NCBI GenBank assembly: GCA_021740175.1
Contig: JAIPAH010000016.1
Location: 1-35,240 of the forward strand
Length of the DNA stretch: 35,240 bases
DNA from: Bacteroidales bacterium
GTDB taxonomy: Bacteria; Bacteroidota; Bacteroidia; Bacteroidales; JAIPAH01
Reading direction: 5' to 3'
The position numbers and the translations under genes were made by a program. This document shows positions 24,763 through 32,863 of the stretch, in pieces (position 1 is the stretch's first letter; each line of letters begins with the position of its first letter). Under the pieces are notes generated by a model. The model was not told where the DNA came from. It saw nothing but the letters and a program-made list of their open reading frames with translations, and searched no databases.

Positions 24763-25290
24763 TTAATCTTCCCCTCCAGTTTTATAGCCTATTTTTGGCC
24801 TGTTTTTATCAGGTTCTTCTTCTTGCATTAATTCTCTTATTGCTTTAAAAATCATTTTGAACTGTTTGTCGTATTTGGATTCCAGTTCATGGATTTTGCG
24901 TTCAAGGTCTTTATGTGTCGACAGAATTTCTCTTAATTTAACAAATGCCCGTACGATTAATACACTTGTTTGAATGGCGGTATCTGTATTCAATACATTG
25001 GCCAGCATGATAGTTCCATGTTCAGTGAAGGCATAAGGGTTTGTGTTTGAATATTTCAACTTTTCGAGGTGATCGCAAATTGCGATCACCTCCAGCTTTT
25101 CTCCGTTTGTCAGTTGCAACATGAAATCCTTCGGAAATCGTTTTTTGTTTCGTTTTACCTGCTCATTTAGTCTGCTTGTTGTAACTCCAAATATTTCGGC
25201 CAGGTCACTATCCAGCATTACTTTTTGTCCCCGAATAATTATTATGGCCTTGTAAACTCTTTCTGTTGGTATAATGCTTTTATTTTCCAT
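24763..25290 (-). CDS. ORF6N-domain protein
   Basis: A 175-residue protein with an ORF6N domain (about 9-100), a DNA-binding domain of phage origin common in Bacteroidota: IPTERVYKAIIIIRGQKVMLD, DLAEIFGVTTSRLNEQVKRN, RFPKDFMLQLT and the hallmark PYAFTEHGTIMLANVL. The C-terminal part (EILSTHKDLERKIHELESKYDKQF) is a likely coiled coil for dimerisation. It starts 38 bases after truncated copy B and lies between the two DUF4268 remnants. Its role is unknown; ORF6N proteins are found beside phage and mobile genes and probably regulate transcription. Confidence 0.9.
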   Translation of the reverse strand: MENKSIIPTERVYKAIIIIRGQKVMLDSDLAEIFGVTTSRLNEQVKRNKKRFPKDFMLQLTNGEKLEVIAICDHLEKLKYSNTNPYAFTEHGTIMLANVLNTDTAIQTSVLIVRAFVKLREILSTHKDLERKIHELESKYDKQFKMIFKAIRELMQEEEPDKNRPKIGYKTGGED

Positions 25291-25328
25291 AAATTATCGT
25301 ATTAAAGGTTAACGCATGTTGCGATCTC

Positions 25329-25553
25329 CTATTTAAAGAAAACATTCTTGTCATTACTTCTGATAGTATAAGAGATATCCAGATAAAAATCCCCCACCTC
25401 CTTCTCCGTACCATCAATTTCAATAGGTATTCCAATAGCTTCGGATAGTTGCCGGGCATTTTCGGTAAGCCACGGGGTGAAGTCTCTGGCTTCGTCTTTC
25501 CATAGTTCGTGGGCGTCTACGATTTGGATATGGCCTAAGGCTGGGTTGCTCAT
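25329..25553 (-). pseudogene. Truncated DUF4268-type protein, copy B (74 codons)
   Basis: The N-terminus GHIQIVDAHELWKDEARDF and the following GTEKEVGDFYLDI extend the DUF4268-type likeness about 12 residues further than copy A, up to the first strand of the nuclease-like domain; then an unrelated tail (RSNDKNVFFK) reaches a stop. It is again exactly 74 codons. The ORF6N gene follows at once, so its insertion may have removed the rest of this gene. The start and the upstream sequence are shared with copy A. Confidence 0.65.
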
Positions 25554-25615
25554 GATGCAGGTTGTTTATGATGTGTTAAGAATCAGTTGTTTGGTAAACT
25601 GTAAATATAACAAAC
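25413..25615. repeat. Duplicated segment, copy B
   Basis: Partner of 24487-24690, in the same orientation, about 926 bases away, with the ORF6N gene between them. Recombination between the two would delete the ORF6N gene. Confidence 0.85.
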
Positions 25616-25749
25616 ATTTTTGTAAATGCAATTGGAAGAAAGCCGAAGCTGTATGTGGCTTTTGATGTGGTGTTCCGGATATGCTCAACAAAAACCTTCC
25701 CCCTTTCCCCCGCAATTCCCACATAAAAAGTTGGAAGGTCGGATGTAAT

Positions 25750-25790
25750 AACCTGCCAACTCTTTAGGGTGGTAGGTTTTGGTTAAAAAA
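25750..25790. repeat. Palindromic repeat, copy 2
   Basis: AACCTGCC / GGTAGGTT arms (one mismatch) followed by TTGGTTAAA, with the preceding TAA of TAATAACCTGCCA shared with copy 1 at 21643. Same orientation as copy 1. Confidence 0.65.
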
Positions 25791-25867
25791 CAGCCAGAAG
25801 CCATCCAAAAAGGTTAATATACCGCTAAAGTAACTTGGTAAAGTCCAATTAAAAAACGAAACTCAAT

Positions 25868-25919
25868 GATATTCAGCAATTTCCCTTTAGGGAATTAAGA
25901 GTAAAAATTGCTGAATATC
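25868..25919. terminator. Perfect 15-bp palindrome with an inner hairpin, after the RND operon
   Basis: GATATTCAGCAATTT (25868-25882) is exactly repeated inverted at 25905-25919, and TTCCC-TTTA-GGGAA (25881-25894) forms a second stem inside. It lies about 50 bases after the pump gene's stop. On the minus strand a T-run follows about 10 bases later (GTTTCGTTTTTT), so it may end the operon; a small mobile palindrome is the other reading. Confidence 0.55.
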
Positions 25920-25968
25920 CTATTATAAGGCTTTTTGAACGGCCCCTGACTGATTTCAATAAGGATAC

Positions 25969-28900
25969 CTACAATCCGTTTTCTTCTTTAACTGTTTGTT
26001 CGCGGTTTTGCGTCACCAGCTTATAGACGCCTGGTATCACCACCAGGTTGAGGATAGTGGCTGAAAGCAACCCACCCAGGATAACAACGGCCATCGGGCT
26101 TTGTATCTCGTTGCCCGGCTGACCGCCTTTCAGGGCCAGGGGCAGCAGGGCCAGTCCGGTGGTGAAGGCCGTCATCAGGATAGGGTTCAGCCTGTCCAGG
26201 GCACCTTCCTTCAGCAGTTCGTGTCCCTGCTTTCCTTCTTCTCGCAGGGCCTCATACCTCGAAACCAAAAGGATGCCGTTACGGGTGGCAATACCGAAAA
26301 GGCTGATAAACCCGATGGTGGCGGCAATGCTGATAATGCCCGTAGTGAAATAGACAATCAGTATGCCTCCTATCAGCGCCAGGGGCAGGTTGATTAGCAC
26401 AATGAACGAAAGCTTCAGATCCCTGAACTCCATGTACAATAACAGGAAGATAACAAAAACAGCCAGAATTGCGGCTACAAGTAACATCTTTGAAGCTTTA
26501 GCCTCGCTTTCGAACTGTCCGCCGTATTCCACGCGATACCCCTGCGGGATATCCACGGAGGTATTGATCGTTTCCTTGATATCGTTGACAGCGCCCCGCA
26601 AGTCTCCTTCCTGTACGTTGGCGGCTACCACTATCTTTCGTTGCACATCTTCCCGACTGATGCGGTTGGGGCTACTCACCGAGGCTACCCGGGCCACCTG
26701 GTCAAGGGTGGTATGCCCTCCGCCGGGCAAGCTGACCAGCATATTCCTGATTTTCCTGATCTTGTCCCTGTCGCTTTCCCGGTAGCGCACCACCAGGTCG
26801 AAGTATTTCTGTCCTTCATAGATTTCCCCGACCGTCTCCCCTGCCAGGGCAATATCGACCTGTTCCATGAGCTGTTCGACCGTCATACCGTGAGCCGCCA
26901 GCATCTGGCGTTTCGGCTTAATCCGTATCTGCGGCACTTCCGCCTGCTGGGCCACCGCTACATCGGCCAGCCCGCTGATGGGTCTGATGTTCTGTTCCAC
27001 CTTTTTTCCCAGCTCGTACAACCGGTGAAGGTCGGGACCGAAAATCTTTATCGCGATATTGGCTCGCGTACCCGAAAGCATGTGATCGATACGGTGAGCT
27101 ATGGGTTGCCCCACCGTAATGTTTACGCCGGGCACCGAACTCAGCTTTTCGCGCACATCCCTGAAGAACTCTTCTTTGCTTTTATTTTTCAGGGTAAAGG
27201 GCACATCGATCTCCGCACCATTCACGCCCTGAGCATGCTCATCCAATTCGGCACGACCTGTTCGGCGGGTAACCACATCCACTTCGGGCATTTCGAGCAA
27301 TAGCTCCTCCACCAGCTTTCCGGTTTTGTTGCTTTCCTTCAGCGACATTCCCGGCGGCCCCACCACGCTGAGGGTCATCGAACCCTCGTTGAAATCGGGG
27401 AGGAAGCTGCGCCCAAGTTGAGTTAAAAGGACAATGCTGACAATAAACACCACAAAAGTGACCCCGATAATCGTTTTAGGCCTTTTTAGAGAGCGGTTCA
27501 GCAGCCCGGCATACCGGTTTCGTAACCAGCGCTCCACCCGTGTGCCTTCCGCCTGTTTTGACAACACCTTTTTGCTTTTAAGCAGATAAGAGCACATTAC
27601 AGGCGTGACCGTTACGGCCACTACCAGCGAAGTCAGCACGGAGGTGATAAAGGCAATACCGAGGGGTTTGAGCAATCGGCCCTCCATACCGCTAAGGAAA
27701 AACAGGGGCACAAAAGAGACGATAATGATGAAGGTTGCTATGATAATGGACGTTCTGATTTCCACGGAGGCGTCGCGCACCACCCTGAGCGTGGGTTCTC
27801 TTTTATCCTTTGGCTTTCGGATATTTTCCCTGAGACGTTTGAATACATTTTCCACATCGATGATGGCATCATCCACCAGGGCGCCGATAGCTATGGCCAT
27901 GCCGCCGAGGCTCATCGTATTGATGGTGTAGCCCAGTAGTTTCAAAACAATGACCGATACCAGCAACGACAATGGAATGGCCAGAAGAGAGATAGCTGTG
28001 GTCCGCCAGTTCATCAGGAAGATAAACAGCACAATAATCACAAAGAGCGCTCCCTCCAGCAAAGTCGTGTTCAGATTATTGATGGATGCTTCAATGAAAT
28101 CGGCCTGCCTGAAAATGTGGTTTCGTATCTCCACGCTTTCCGAGAGCGTTTTTTCCAGGTCGGCCACGGCAGCATCAAGCTTTTCGGTAAGCTCCAGGGT
28201 ATTGACATCGGGTTGCTTTGCAATCGTCAGAATCACCGAAGGAGACCCGTTCAAAGAGCCATTGCCGATTTTATCCGCCGCCCCGATTTTAACACCGGCC
28301 ACATCTTTTATTTTGATGGTTTGGCCGTTCACCTGTTTTACTACCGCTTCTTTCAGGTGCTTTACCGAGTAAGCACGTCCGCTGCCTTTAATGATGTATT
28401 TGTTGCCGTGTTGATTGAAAAATCCGCCCGGTGCATTCACATTGGCTTCCTTCACTTTCTGCTGCAGTTCGTGCAGACTCACCTGATAATATTTTAGCTT
28501 CTCCGGGTGGACATGCACCTGGTATTGCTTATACTCACCCCCAATCACAATCACATTGGCTATTCCGCCGATAGCTTTGATCCGGGGACGGATGGTCCAG
28601 TCGGATAAAGTACGCAATTTCATGGGCGACAGGCTATCCGAAGTGACCCCAATCAGCATGACCTCTCCCATGATAGAAGAGATGGGTGCCATGGTTGGCA
28701 TTCCTACATTCGAGGGTAGTTTTTCACGAACCGTGGGGATGCGTTCGCTAACAATCTGCCGGGCGCGATAAATATCGGTCCCCCAGTCAAATTCCACCCA
28801 TACGATGGAGAACCCCGCGGTTGACGATGACCTGATCCTCCTCACCCCGGGCGAGCCATTCATGGCGGTTTCAATCTGATACGTCACCAGTTTTTCCACT

Positions 28901-29079
28901 TCCTCCGACTCCATGCCGTGGGCTTCCGTCATGATAGTCACGGTGGGGGCCGTCAGGTCAGGAAAGACATCCACGTTCATATTTCGTGCGATGTACAGTC
29001 CCGTTAAACTCAGAACGACCGCACCAAGCAGCACCAGTAAGCGGTTTTGGAGTGAGAGTTTTAATATTCTGTTTAACAT
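25969..29079 (-). CDS. Heavy-metal efflux RND pump, CusA/CzcA family
   Basis: A 1036-residue inner-membrane proton-driven pump, full length for the family. It begins with the usual cytoplasmic/TM1 sequence and VDVFPDLTAPTVTI of CusA/CzcA proteins. TM4 carries the proton-relay acids in AIAIGALVDDAIIDVENV (Asp403, Asp404, Glu410). GRSFLPDFNEGSM opens the second half, and the C-terminal repeat half ends in ATILNLVVIPGVYKLV. The family exports Cu/Ag or Co/Zn/Cd/Ni from the periplasm or cytoplasm through a tripartite channel. The TM4 motif is neither the textbook CzcA nor CusA form, so the metal is not assigned. It is the last gene of the operon TolC - His-rich lipoprotein - adaptor - pump, 12 bases after the adaptor. 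Confidence 0.93.
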   Translation of the reverse strand: MLNRILKLSLQNRLLVLLGAVVLSLTGLYIARNMNVDVFPDLTAPTVTIMTEAHGMESEEVEKLVTYQIETAMNGSPGVRRIRSSSTAGFSIVWVEFDWGTDIYRARQIVSERIPTVREKLPSNVGMPTMAPISSIMGEVMLIGVTSDSLSPMKLRTLSDWTIRPRIKAIGGIANVIVIGGEYKQYQVHVHPEKLKYYQVSLHELQQKVKEANVNAPGGFFNQHGNKYIIKGSGRAYSVKHLKEAVVKQVNGQTIKIKDVAGVKIGAADKIGNGSLNGSPSVILTIAKQPDVNTLELTEKLDAAVADLEKTLSESVEIRNHIFRQADFIEASINNLNTTLLEGALFVIIVLFIFLMNWRTTAISLLAIPLSLLVSVIVLKLLGYTINTMSLGGMAIAIGALVDDAIIDVENVFKRLRENIRKPKDKREPTLRVVRDASVEIRTSIIIATFIIIVSFVPLFFLSGMEGRLLKPLGIAFITSVLTSLVVAVTVTPVMCSYLLKSKKVLSKQAEGTRVERWLRNRYAGLLNRSLKRPKTIIGVTFVVFIVSIVLLTQLGRSFLPDFNEGSMTLSVVGPPGMSLKESNKTGKLVEELLLEMPEVDVVTRRTGRAELDEHAQGVNGAEIDVPFTLKNKSKEEFFRDVREKLSSVPGVNITVGQPIAHRIDHMLSGTRANIAIKIFGPDLHRLYELGKKVEQNIRPISGLADVAVAQQAEVPQIRIKPKRQMLAAHGMTVEQLMEQVDIALAGETVGEIYEGQKYFDLVVRYRESDRDKIRKIRNMLVSLPGGGHTTLDQVARVASVSSPNRISREDVQRKIVVAANVQEGDLRGAVNDIKETINTSVDIPQGYRVEYGGQFESEAKASKMLLVAAILAVFVIFLLLYMEFRDLKLSFIVLINLPLALIGGILIVYFTTGIISIAATIGFISLFGIATRNGILLVSRYEALREEGKQGHELLKEGALDRLNPILMTAFTTGLALLPLALKGGQPGNEIQSPMAVVILGGLLSATILNLVVIPGVYKLVTQNREQTVKEENGL

Positions 29080-29091
29080 ACTTTCGCTTTT

Positions 29092-30615
29092 TTAATGAAC
29101 GTGTCCGTGCGCGGGGCCATCGCCCGACATGGAAGCCATTTTTACCTGGTAAGCTCCCGTGCTGACGACTATCTCTCCCGCATCCAATCCTTCTGTTATT
29201 TCCACCATGTCACCGTTTTGCATTCCTGGCTCTACCGGTCTGCGTTCAAACAGCTCTCCCGACAATTGAACGATCACCGAATAGTTACCGTAGTCTTCCA
29301 GCAGAGCCGATTCGGGTATGGCGATGCTTTGGCCGGGTTGCCCCACGGCGATCTGTACTTCCGTAAAGCTGCCCTTCGGCATTTCTATCCGCTCGCCGAC
29401 ATTGGCAAATACGGGAATCATCGGCTCATCGTGATTTACCTGTTTGCCGACAGACAGTAGTTTTCCCCCGGTAGCTTTCAAGCTGGACCACTTCCCCTCT
29501 TCAGGCTGGTAGAAAATATTCTGTATGGCATCCAGTTCGGAAGCATAGGAAGAACCGGCATGAGCCTTTAATAGCCTTGAACGGTTGGTGCCGATGGTGA
29601 CCAGGGGCGCTCCCTCTTCGGCATAATCGCCGTTAGCTGTATTGATAGATTTGACAAAGCCTCCGAATGGGGACCTGACTTGCTTTCCCCCGGCCTTATA
29701 TCCAGCCTTGAGCGTTTCGTACGATACTTTAGCTACCCGGTACTGATTCTCCGCCCGCTCATATTCCGATTTGGAAGCGATATTTTTTTTATACAACTGC
29801 TTCTTCCTTTTCCAGGATGACCTGGCCTGCTCGAAGTTGGCCCGGGCCTTCGCTATTTTAGCTTCCAGGTTGTTGGTTGTTAGCTCGTCACTACTCAGGG
29901 TCATCAGCAAATGGCCTTCCCTGACTGTGGCTCCCTGCGTCAGGTTTTCCATTGCAAAACCCACTATCCCCGAAGCATTGGCGCTCAGTGTCCGGGTATC
30001 TCCGGGAGCAGCCTGCCAGGTACCTGAGGTCGGGATGATGTCGTAAATGCTGTCCTTAACCGCCGGGGTAGTCTGAAAAGGAATTCGCCAGGCCTGCTCC
30101 TTCAGGAAGGAAATCTTAGCCTCATCACCGGCTGAAATCTCTCCCAGGGCTTCCTGTGCCGCTTTTACCGAGGAATAAACTTCCACATTTTTCATCACAA
30201 TCCGGTCGGTTAGTTGCGGTGACTCGATGTCAAACACCAGGCGGTGGCTGCCTGCTTCCTTTGGTTTCAAAGCCGGGGTGAATATCCCGGGCGAGGAAGG
30301 CGCCTCCGCCCGGTTTCGAATGCCGCTGCTGCCTTGAATCAAACTCGCCGTTACCGTTCCTTTTTCTACGGGCCGGTGTTTTTCCATGACGGTGAAATGC
30401 GCGGCAAACCGGCTGACCTTCCCTTTTACCAGGGCCGGAAACTCCACAAACAGCTCGGTCTTTCCGGTCCACAGGGTGGTATCCACCGTTAGCGCGCTTT
30501 CTGCCGCCGCATGGTGTCCTCCGCCGGCATCATGGGTATGACCCTGCTCATGATCTCCTTCGGGCTGACAAGAGGCCACGGCTAGGGCTATTAATAAAAT
30601 AATATATTTCATCAT
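29092..30615 (-). CDS. RND periplasmic adaptor (CusB-like) with His-rich N-terminus
   Basis: A 507-residue membrane-fusion protein. A lipoprotein signal (lipobox LAVASC, Cys at 16) is followed by a His-rich linker HEQGHTHDAGGGHH. An extra N-terminal beta domain (about 40-150) precedes the adaptor core: lipoyl/barrel halves, NLEAKIAKARANFEQARSSW and KNIASKSEYERAENQY forming the alpha-hairpin that meets TolC, then VRSPFGGFVKS. The C-terminus ends in HGHVH, so both ends could bind metal. Adaptors link the pump to the outer-membrane channel, and in CusB also pass metal to the pump. It follows the His-rich lipoprotein gene by 17 bases. Confidence 0.92.
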   Translation of the reverse strand: MMKYIILLIALAVASCQPEGDHEQGHTHDAGGGHHAAAESALTVDTTLWTGKTELFVEFPALVKGKVSRFAAHFTVMEKHRPVEKGTVTASLIQGSSGIRNRAEAPSSPGIFTPALKPKEAGSHRLVFDIESPQLTDRIVMKNVEVYSSVKAAQEALGEISAGDEAKISFLKEQAWRIPFQTTPAVKDSIYDIIPTSGTWQAAPGDTRTLSANASGIVGFAMENLTQGATVREGHLLMTLSSDELTTNNLEAKIAKARANFEQARSSWKRKKQLYKKNIASKSEYERAENQYRVAKVSYETLKAGYKAGGKQVRSPFGGFVKSINTANGDYAEEGAPLVTIGTNRSRLLKAHAGSSYASELDAIQNIFYQPEEGKWSSLKATGGKLLSVGKQVNHDEPMIPVFANVGERIEMPKGSFTEVQIAVGQPGQSIAIPESALLEDYGNYSVIVQLSGELFERRPVEPGMQNGDMVEITEGLDAGEIVVSTGAYQVKMASMSGDGPAHGHVH

Positions 30616-30632
30616 TTCTTCTGTTTTAGATA

Positions 30633-30911
30633 TTAATGATCGTGATGCTCGTTACCATCCTCATGGGTGTGATGATCGGATTCGGCTTCAGCCGTATCTT
30701 TCTTCACTTTGAACTCTTCCTGGTGATGGTATTCATCATGCGAATGACCGGACTCTTCTGAATCGTGTTCGTGGCCATGCGCTTCCGAGCTTTTTTCATG
30801 AGCATGTTCCTCTGTTTCATGCTGTTGGCTCTCGTTGTTGTTCTCATTTGGTGAAGAACATGATACGGCAAATAAAAAGATTCCTGCTATAATTAAATTT
30901 ATGATTTTCAT
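30633..30911 (-). CDS. His-rich lipoprotein in the metal-efflux operon
   Basis: A 92-residue lipoprotein: the signal IIAGIFLFAVSC gives a lipidated Cys18, after which almost the whole mature chain is His, Glu and Asp (EEHAHEKSSEAHGHEHD, HSHDEYHHQEE, DHHTHEDGNEHHDH). It has no folded domain that I can recognise. Such a chain would bind zinc, copper, nickel or cobalt loosely, and its position between the channel and adaptor genes suggests a periplasmic metal sponge or feeder for the pump. It lies 20 bases after the TolC-like gene. No named family is assigned. Confidence 0.85.
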   Translation of the reverse strand: MKIINLIIAGIFLFAVSCSSPNENNNESQQHETEEHAHEKSSEAHGHEHDSEESGHSHDEYHHQEEFKVKKDTAEAESDHHTHEDGNEHHDH

Positions 30912-30931
30912 GATGTTATGTCTTTTATGGT

Positions 30932-32113
30932 TTATAATTTATGTCTTCGTAATTCCGCTTTCCTTTTGTTGAGTTGGTTTTTCACTTCAAGCATTGCATC
31001 GTAGGCTTGCCGGTAAAATTTCAACTCCATATGATATTCTATGAAAGTAATGTCGCCAAGCCGGTAGGCTTCCAGCAACAGCGTATCGCTCTGCAATCCC
31101 GAAAGGGTAGACCGATATTTTTGGTATTTCTTCCTTAGCATCCGGTATTCATTGTATTTTTTCTGATACCGGACAAAGGATTTCGTGCGGGTAGCTTCCG
31201 AATGCGTTTGCTGGTATTCCAGCCGAGCTTTTGCTGTCTTTACTTTGTTTTTATTGTTCCACAACGGTATCGAAATGCCACCATAAATACCGCTAAAGCT
31301 TGACCCCGGCGCATTCTGATAATTAAACCCGGCCTTCAGGTCGGGCAGGGCTTTATTTTTCGACAGCCTGACCTGTTGGCGGGCTACCTCTTCCTGTTGC
31401 TGCAAAACGGCCAAAGCCGGATCGCGGGCTTGCTTGCTTTTCCATAAGCTGTCAAGCGCCGCCACCGCCCTGCTTTGGTCATAGCCGGACGGATTAAATG
31501 AAACGGCCTTTCCGCCATTCAGCTCTTTTAAAAGCAACAGCTCATTTTGCTTTTGATTTTTGAGCTGCTCTGCCTTAAACTGTTGCTGCATCCAGGCCAC
31601 TTTAGCCTTATTCACTTCCAGCTTGCCCACCTCTTCCTGTTCATATAATTCCTGAATATGGTTGAAAACCCGCTTTGCCTGCCGGGTGCGTTTTTGGGTA
31701 ACCGTCAGTCGCTTATCCAGGTATATGACTTCGATGAGGTGTTTTTTGGCTTTCAGCAGAATGTCCTGTCGCAAAGCTTCGTATTCCAGTTGCATTTTCT
31801 GCCTCTGCTTACCAATCAGCTTGTTCCGGGCGTCATAAACCGTGGGGAACTCCACCGACTGACTGATTTGCAGCTCGGTGTACGCCCCGCCGTTTTTCCC
31901 CCAGGGGAGATAGTAAACATCGGTTTGCGGATCGGCAAGGTTGTTTTCCGTCTTCCTATCGAGATGCTTGCTTTCTATCCACGCTGAATACGCCTGAAGC
32001 TTTTTGTTATTCTCTCCGACTTGGCGCAATACTTCACTCACACCCGGGTTTTGTGCGTTAAGACCCAGTGCGGTTAGGTATACGCCTATAGCGAATACAA
32101 TTTTTTTGTGCAT
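30932..32113 (-). CDS. TolC-family outer-membrane channel
   Basis: A 393-residue TolC/CusC-type protein, first gene of the efflux operon. A signal peptide ends in LGLNAQ at about residue 21. The long alpha-helical regions (LRQDILLKAKKHLIEVIYLD, EVARQQVRLSKNKALPDL) and beta-barrel strands (AGFNYQNAPGSSFSGIYGGI) appear twice, as expected of the internally duplicated fold. It is somewhat shorter than E. coli CusC (about 450), which is common in Bacteroidota metal-efflux sets. The trimer would form the exit duct to the outside for the pump and adaptor encoded downstream. Confidence 0.9.
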   Translation of the reverse strand: MHKKIVFAIGVYLTALGLNAQNPGVSEVLRQVGENNKKLQAYSAWIESKHLDRKTENNLADPQTDVYYLPWGKNGGAYTELQISQSVEFPTVYDARNKLIGKQRQKMQLEYEALRQDILLKAKKHLIEVIYLDKRLTVTQKRTRQAKRVFNHIQELYEQEEVGKLEVNKAKVAWMQQQFKAEQLKNQKQNELLLLKELNGGKAVSFNPSGYDQSRAVAALDSLWKSKQARDPALAVLQQQEEVARQQVRLSKNKALPDLKAGFNYQNAPGSSFSGIYGGISIPLWNNKNKVKTAKARLEYQQTHSEATRTKSFVRYQKKYNEYRMLRKKYQKYRSTLSGLQSDTLLLEAYRLGDITFIEYHMELKFYRQAYDAMLEVKNQLNKRKAELRRHKL

Positions 32114-32167
32114 GTATAGCTAATTTTTAAATGAAATCCAAATTGAGTAATTCTTGCTCACGATTAA

Positions 32168-32243
32168 GAAATTGTAAGCTTTTCACCTTCCCGACACTTC
32201 GTGCACGGGGCAGGCTATCCATTCAGTGAAAAGCAACAATTTC
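32168..32243. repeat. Large two-level hairpin upstream of the TolC-like gene
   Basis: GAAATTGTAAGCTTTTCAC (32168-32186) pairs with GTGAAAAGCAACAATTTC (32226-32243) with a single bulge. Inside it CCCG-a-CAC-TTC-GTG-ca-CGGG (32190-32209) makes a side stem. It lies 55-130 bases before the TolC start codon and may be a 5' leader structure, a terminator of the upstream gene, or a mobile palindrome. Confidence 0.7.
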
Positions 32244-32253
32244 TATATCGGGA

Positions 32254-32309
32254 TTATACCTGAGTAAAGCGATTTTTCACTACGCTCAAATCGCTCAACT
32301 TAGGTATAA
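32254..32309. repeat. Second palindrome upstream of the TolC-like gene
   Basis: Two 22-base arms (32254-32275 and 32288-32309) match at 19 of 22 positions: TTATACCT-G-AGT-AA-AGCGATTT against TTATACCT-A-AGT-TG-AGCGATTT, with a 12-base loop. It starts ten bases after the first hairpin. Confidence 0.75.
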
Positions 32310-32372
32310 CATGGTTGCACAGCCCTTATTAAAAAGGCCGGCAAATTGATTGAACGGTTGTTCTGAAAGTAA

Positions 32373-32843
32373 TTAGGAGGAATATGGGGGCGCCCTCAGT
32401 GAGCAGTTTAAAAGGAAAGGGTTGTCATAGAATATGGGTCTGAATAATGTGCATCTGTATGTTCCCTCGTTTCCGGCCGAAAGTTTGATGTCATTGTTTG
32501 TGGTTGTGGCTACAACCGGAAATGCTTTAATTGGGGAAGCCGTCTTCCTGATTTTGGTGGCGGGGACAAATTCGTGAATATGAAATGCATGCAGGTGTTT
32601 TTCGATAGGAACAAACAGACCGGATTCACCTTCTGCGTTATCCGTATCCCTGGGGGGAGTTTTGTGGGGGTGATCGCCGGTGTGATGATGGTCATGATCA
32701 TGATGATCATGATCATGCTCTGCGTTATGCGTTACCTCTTCGTCCTTCTGCTCATGATGATGGTGGCTATGCGGAATGGCCATGTGAAGCATCATCATGG
32801 AGATGACCACTACAGAGACAAGTATTTGTATATGTTTATTCAT
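32373..32843 (-). CDS. His-rich secreted or membrane-anchored protein near the efflux operon
   Basis: A protein of 156 residues if started at MNKHIQIL (32843); an ATG two codons earlier (32849) is possible. In-frame ATGs further upstream are rejected, because a -7 box (TACCTTTG) lies just before 32849 and a hydrophobic segment follows MNKHIQIL directly. That segment (ILVSVVVISMMMLHMAI) is a signal or anchor. It is followed by PHSHHHHEQ and a run of HDHDHH repeats, then a low-complexity region and the C-terminal NCSLRAPP. The His/Asp block should bind metal. Similar short His-rich proteins beside CusCBA-type genes are common in Bacteroidota but have no named function that I know. It lies upstream of the TolC operon with two hairpins between. 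Confidence 0.75.
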   Translation of the reverse strand: MNKHIQILVSVVVISMMMLHMAIPHSHHHHEQKDEEVTHNAEHDHDHHDHDHHHTGDHPHKTPPRDTDNAEGESGLFVPIEKHLHAFHIHEFVPATKIRKTASPIKAFPVVATTTNNDIKLSAGNEGTYRCTLFRPIFYDNPFLLNCSLRAPPYSS

Positions 32844-32855
32844 AAACATGGAAGG

Positions 32856-32863
32856 CAAAGGTA
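32856..32863 (-). promoter_or_regulatory. -7 box (TACCTTTG) of the His-rich gene
   Basis: An exact match to TAnnTTTG on the minus strand. Transcription would begin near 32849, giving a leaderless or almost leaderless mRNA for the ATG at 32849 or 32843. Confidence 0.45.

Larger units (their letters stand above)
25554..25968. other. Gene-free stretch before the RND pump gene
   Basis: 415 bases holding the end of the duplicated segment, the second copy of the AACCTGCC palindromic repeat and a large perfect palindrome at 25868-25919. No coding sequence or RNA gene was recognised. Confidence 0.6.

Noticed and set aside
25910-25921. Shared 12-mer GCTGAATATCCT with 33034-33045
   Set aside because: A few dozen 12-base matches are expected by chance in a window of this size; no extended similarity was seen.
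26101-28497. Long plus-strand frames opposite the RND pump gene
   Set aside because: They mirror the pump's codons, have biased low-complexity composition and no recognisable domain.
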